A stretch of DNA of 64,000 nt, taken from assembly GCF_015169395.1 (NCBI RefSeq), contig NZ_CP063458.1, positions 930,001 through 994,000 on the forward strand. Reading direction: 5' to 3'. Below the pieces are notes generated by a model. The model searched no databases and was not told the origin of the DNA. It saw only the letters and a program-made list of their open reading frames with translations. Origin of the DNA: Humisphaera borealis. GTDB taxonomy: Bacteria > Planctomycetota > Phycisphaerae > Tepidisphaerales > Tepidisphaeraceae. How positions within the stretch are numbered: the first letter of the stretch is position 1; the number at the start of each line of letters is the position of its first letter. Position numbers and translations under genes: made by a program. Shown here in pieces: positions 63,536 to 64,000 of this stretch.

Positions 63536-64000
63536 ATGTACACCCTCGTCTGCCCAGCCAGTCCGCGTCTGCGGCTGCTGGCGATCACGCTGTTGGTCCT
63601 GGCGACGGCATCTGCATGCGACCGCCCGCCCACCGGGTCGACCACTCAGCCGGCGGCTCGCACCTTGGTTGTCGGCACCGAGCCGACGTTTCCGCCGTTC
63701 GAGGCCCGTGGCGAAAAGGGCGACTTTGTCGGGTTCGACATCGACCTGGTCCGTGCCATCGGCGCCAAGGCTGGTTTCAACGTCCAGTTCAAGGACCTGG
63801 GGTTTGACGCGCTGATCCCGGCCCTGAACGCCGGCCAGATCGATGTCATCGCGTCGGCGATGTCCATTACAGACGAACGCAAGAACGCCGTCGATTTCTC
63901 GGACCCGTACGTGGAGGCGGGCCTGGTGATCGCGGTGCGGCAAAACGAGCAGGGCGTTCGCAACGCCGAAACGCTGGTCGGCAAGACGCTCGCCGTGCAA
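63536..64000 (+). CDS. Amino-acid ABC transporter substrate-binding lipoprotein (3' end outside window)
   Basis: The frame is open from the ATG at 63536 to the window edge, 155 codons. A signal peptide with lipobox LATASAC is followed by RTLVVGTEPTFPPFEARGEK, GDFVGFDIDLVRAIGAKAGF, VQFKDLGFDALIPALNAGQI, DVIASAMSITDERKNAVDFS and DPYVEAGLVIAVRQN. These are the family 3 (glutamine/arginine/histidine-type) extracellular solute-binding motifs. About 100 further residues are expected beyond the edge, and a permease gene probably follows. Confidence 0.9.
   Translation, partial: MYTLVCPASPRLRLLAITLLVLATASACDRPPTGSTTQPAARTLVVGTEPTFPPFEARGEKGDFVGFDIDLVRAIGAKAGFNVQFKDLGFDALIPALNAGQIDVIASAMSITDERKNAVDFSDPYVEAGLVIAVRQNEQGVRNAETLVGKTLAVQ

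Overview
The window looks like a chromosomal segment of a GC-rich planctomycete, most likely a Phycisphaerae/Tepidisphaera-type lineage. The family content supports this: a DUF1549/DUF1553 protein with a planctomycete cytochrome c domain, next to a DUF1501 protein; a very long PQQ-dehydrogenase/HEAT/cytochrome c protein; secreted giants carrying an N-terminal LExR-type motif; a prepilin-like protein with an H-x9-DG type tail; proteins ending in a CxxCxYDxR...RCPECG zinc ribbon; and many dispersed palindromes. The genus is inference.

Layout. 0-7 kb: the 3' end of thiE running in frame into a REP-associated tyrosine transposase (RAYT), a REPIN, murJ, ilvD and a hydantoinase/oxoprolinase hyuA. 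7-12.4 kb (minus strand): a TMTC-like membrane protein and the PQQ/HEAT/cytochrome c protein. 12.4-18 kb: two secreted or anchored proteins of unknown function, an alpha/beta-hydrolase-fold membrane protein and a zinc phospholipase C-like protein with an NPCBM domain. 18-24.7 kb: a giant FG-GAP/Ig-like surface protein divergent from a sensor kinase / Fis-type response regulator / prepilin operon. 24.7-31.4 kb: pyruvate kinase and the DUF1549/DUF1501 pair. 31.4-34.3 kb: a DNA-repair pair, DUF4130-UdgX and a radical SAM HhH protein. 34.4-41 kb: yceH, a Rid protein, purF, a Uma2 nuclease, rsgA and a serine hydrolase. 41-52 kb: envelope glycan genes (GT2, an FAD oxidoreductase, an ArnT-like transferase, three GT87 units of which two are fused) interleaved with a sucD gene and a decayed sucD fragment. 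52-58.6 kb: a SUKH protein, an efflux ATPase and adaptor, a protein with an in-frame amber codon, and a secreted metzincin protease. 58.6-64 kb: repeat-rich DNA with a split segmental duplication around a cytochrome P460 gene, ending in a truncated amino-acid-binding lipoprotein.

The most unusual feature is repeat biology. At least six families of short palindromes are present, several as inverted doublets, and at least four copies sit in frame inside genes (the ThiE-RAYT ORF, hyuA, the fused GT87 gene and the NGAKSRGP protein). One family forms a four-core element of about 150 bp with nearly constant 40-43 nt spacing at two loci. Other points of interest are an amber codon followed by 34 codons of matching Lys/Pro/Asp-rich reading frame, a 20-codon sucD relic 1.7 kb upstream of sucD, and a P460-region duplication split exactly by one zinc-ribbon gene. 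No tRNA, rRNA, CRISPR array or insertion sequence with a DDE transposase was seen.
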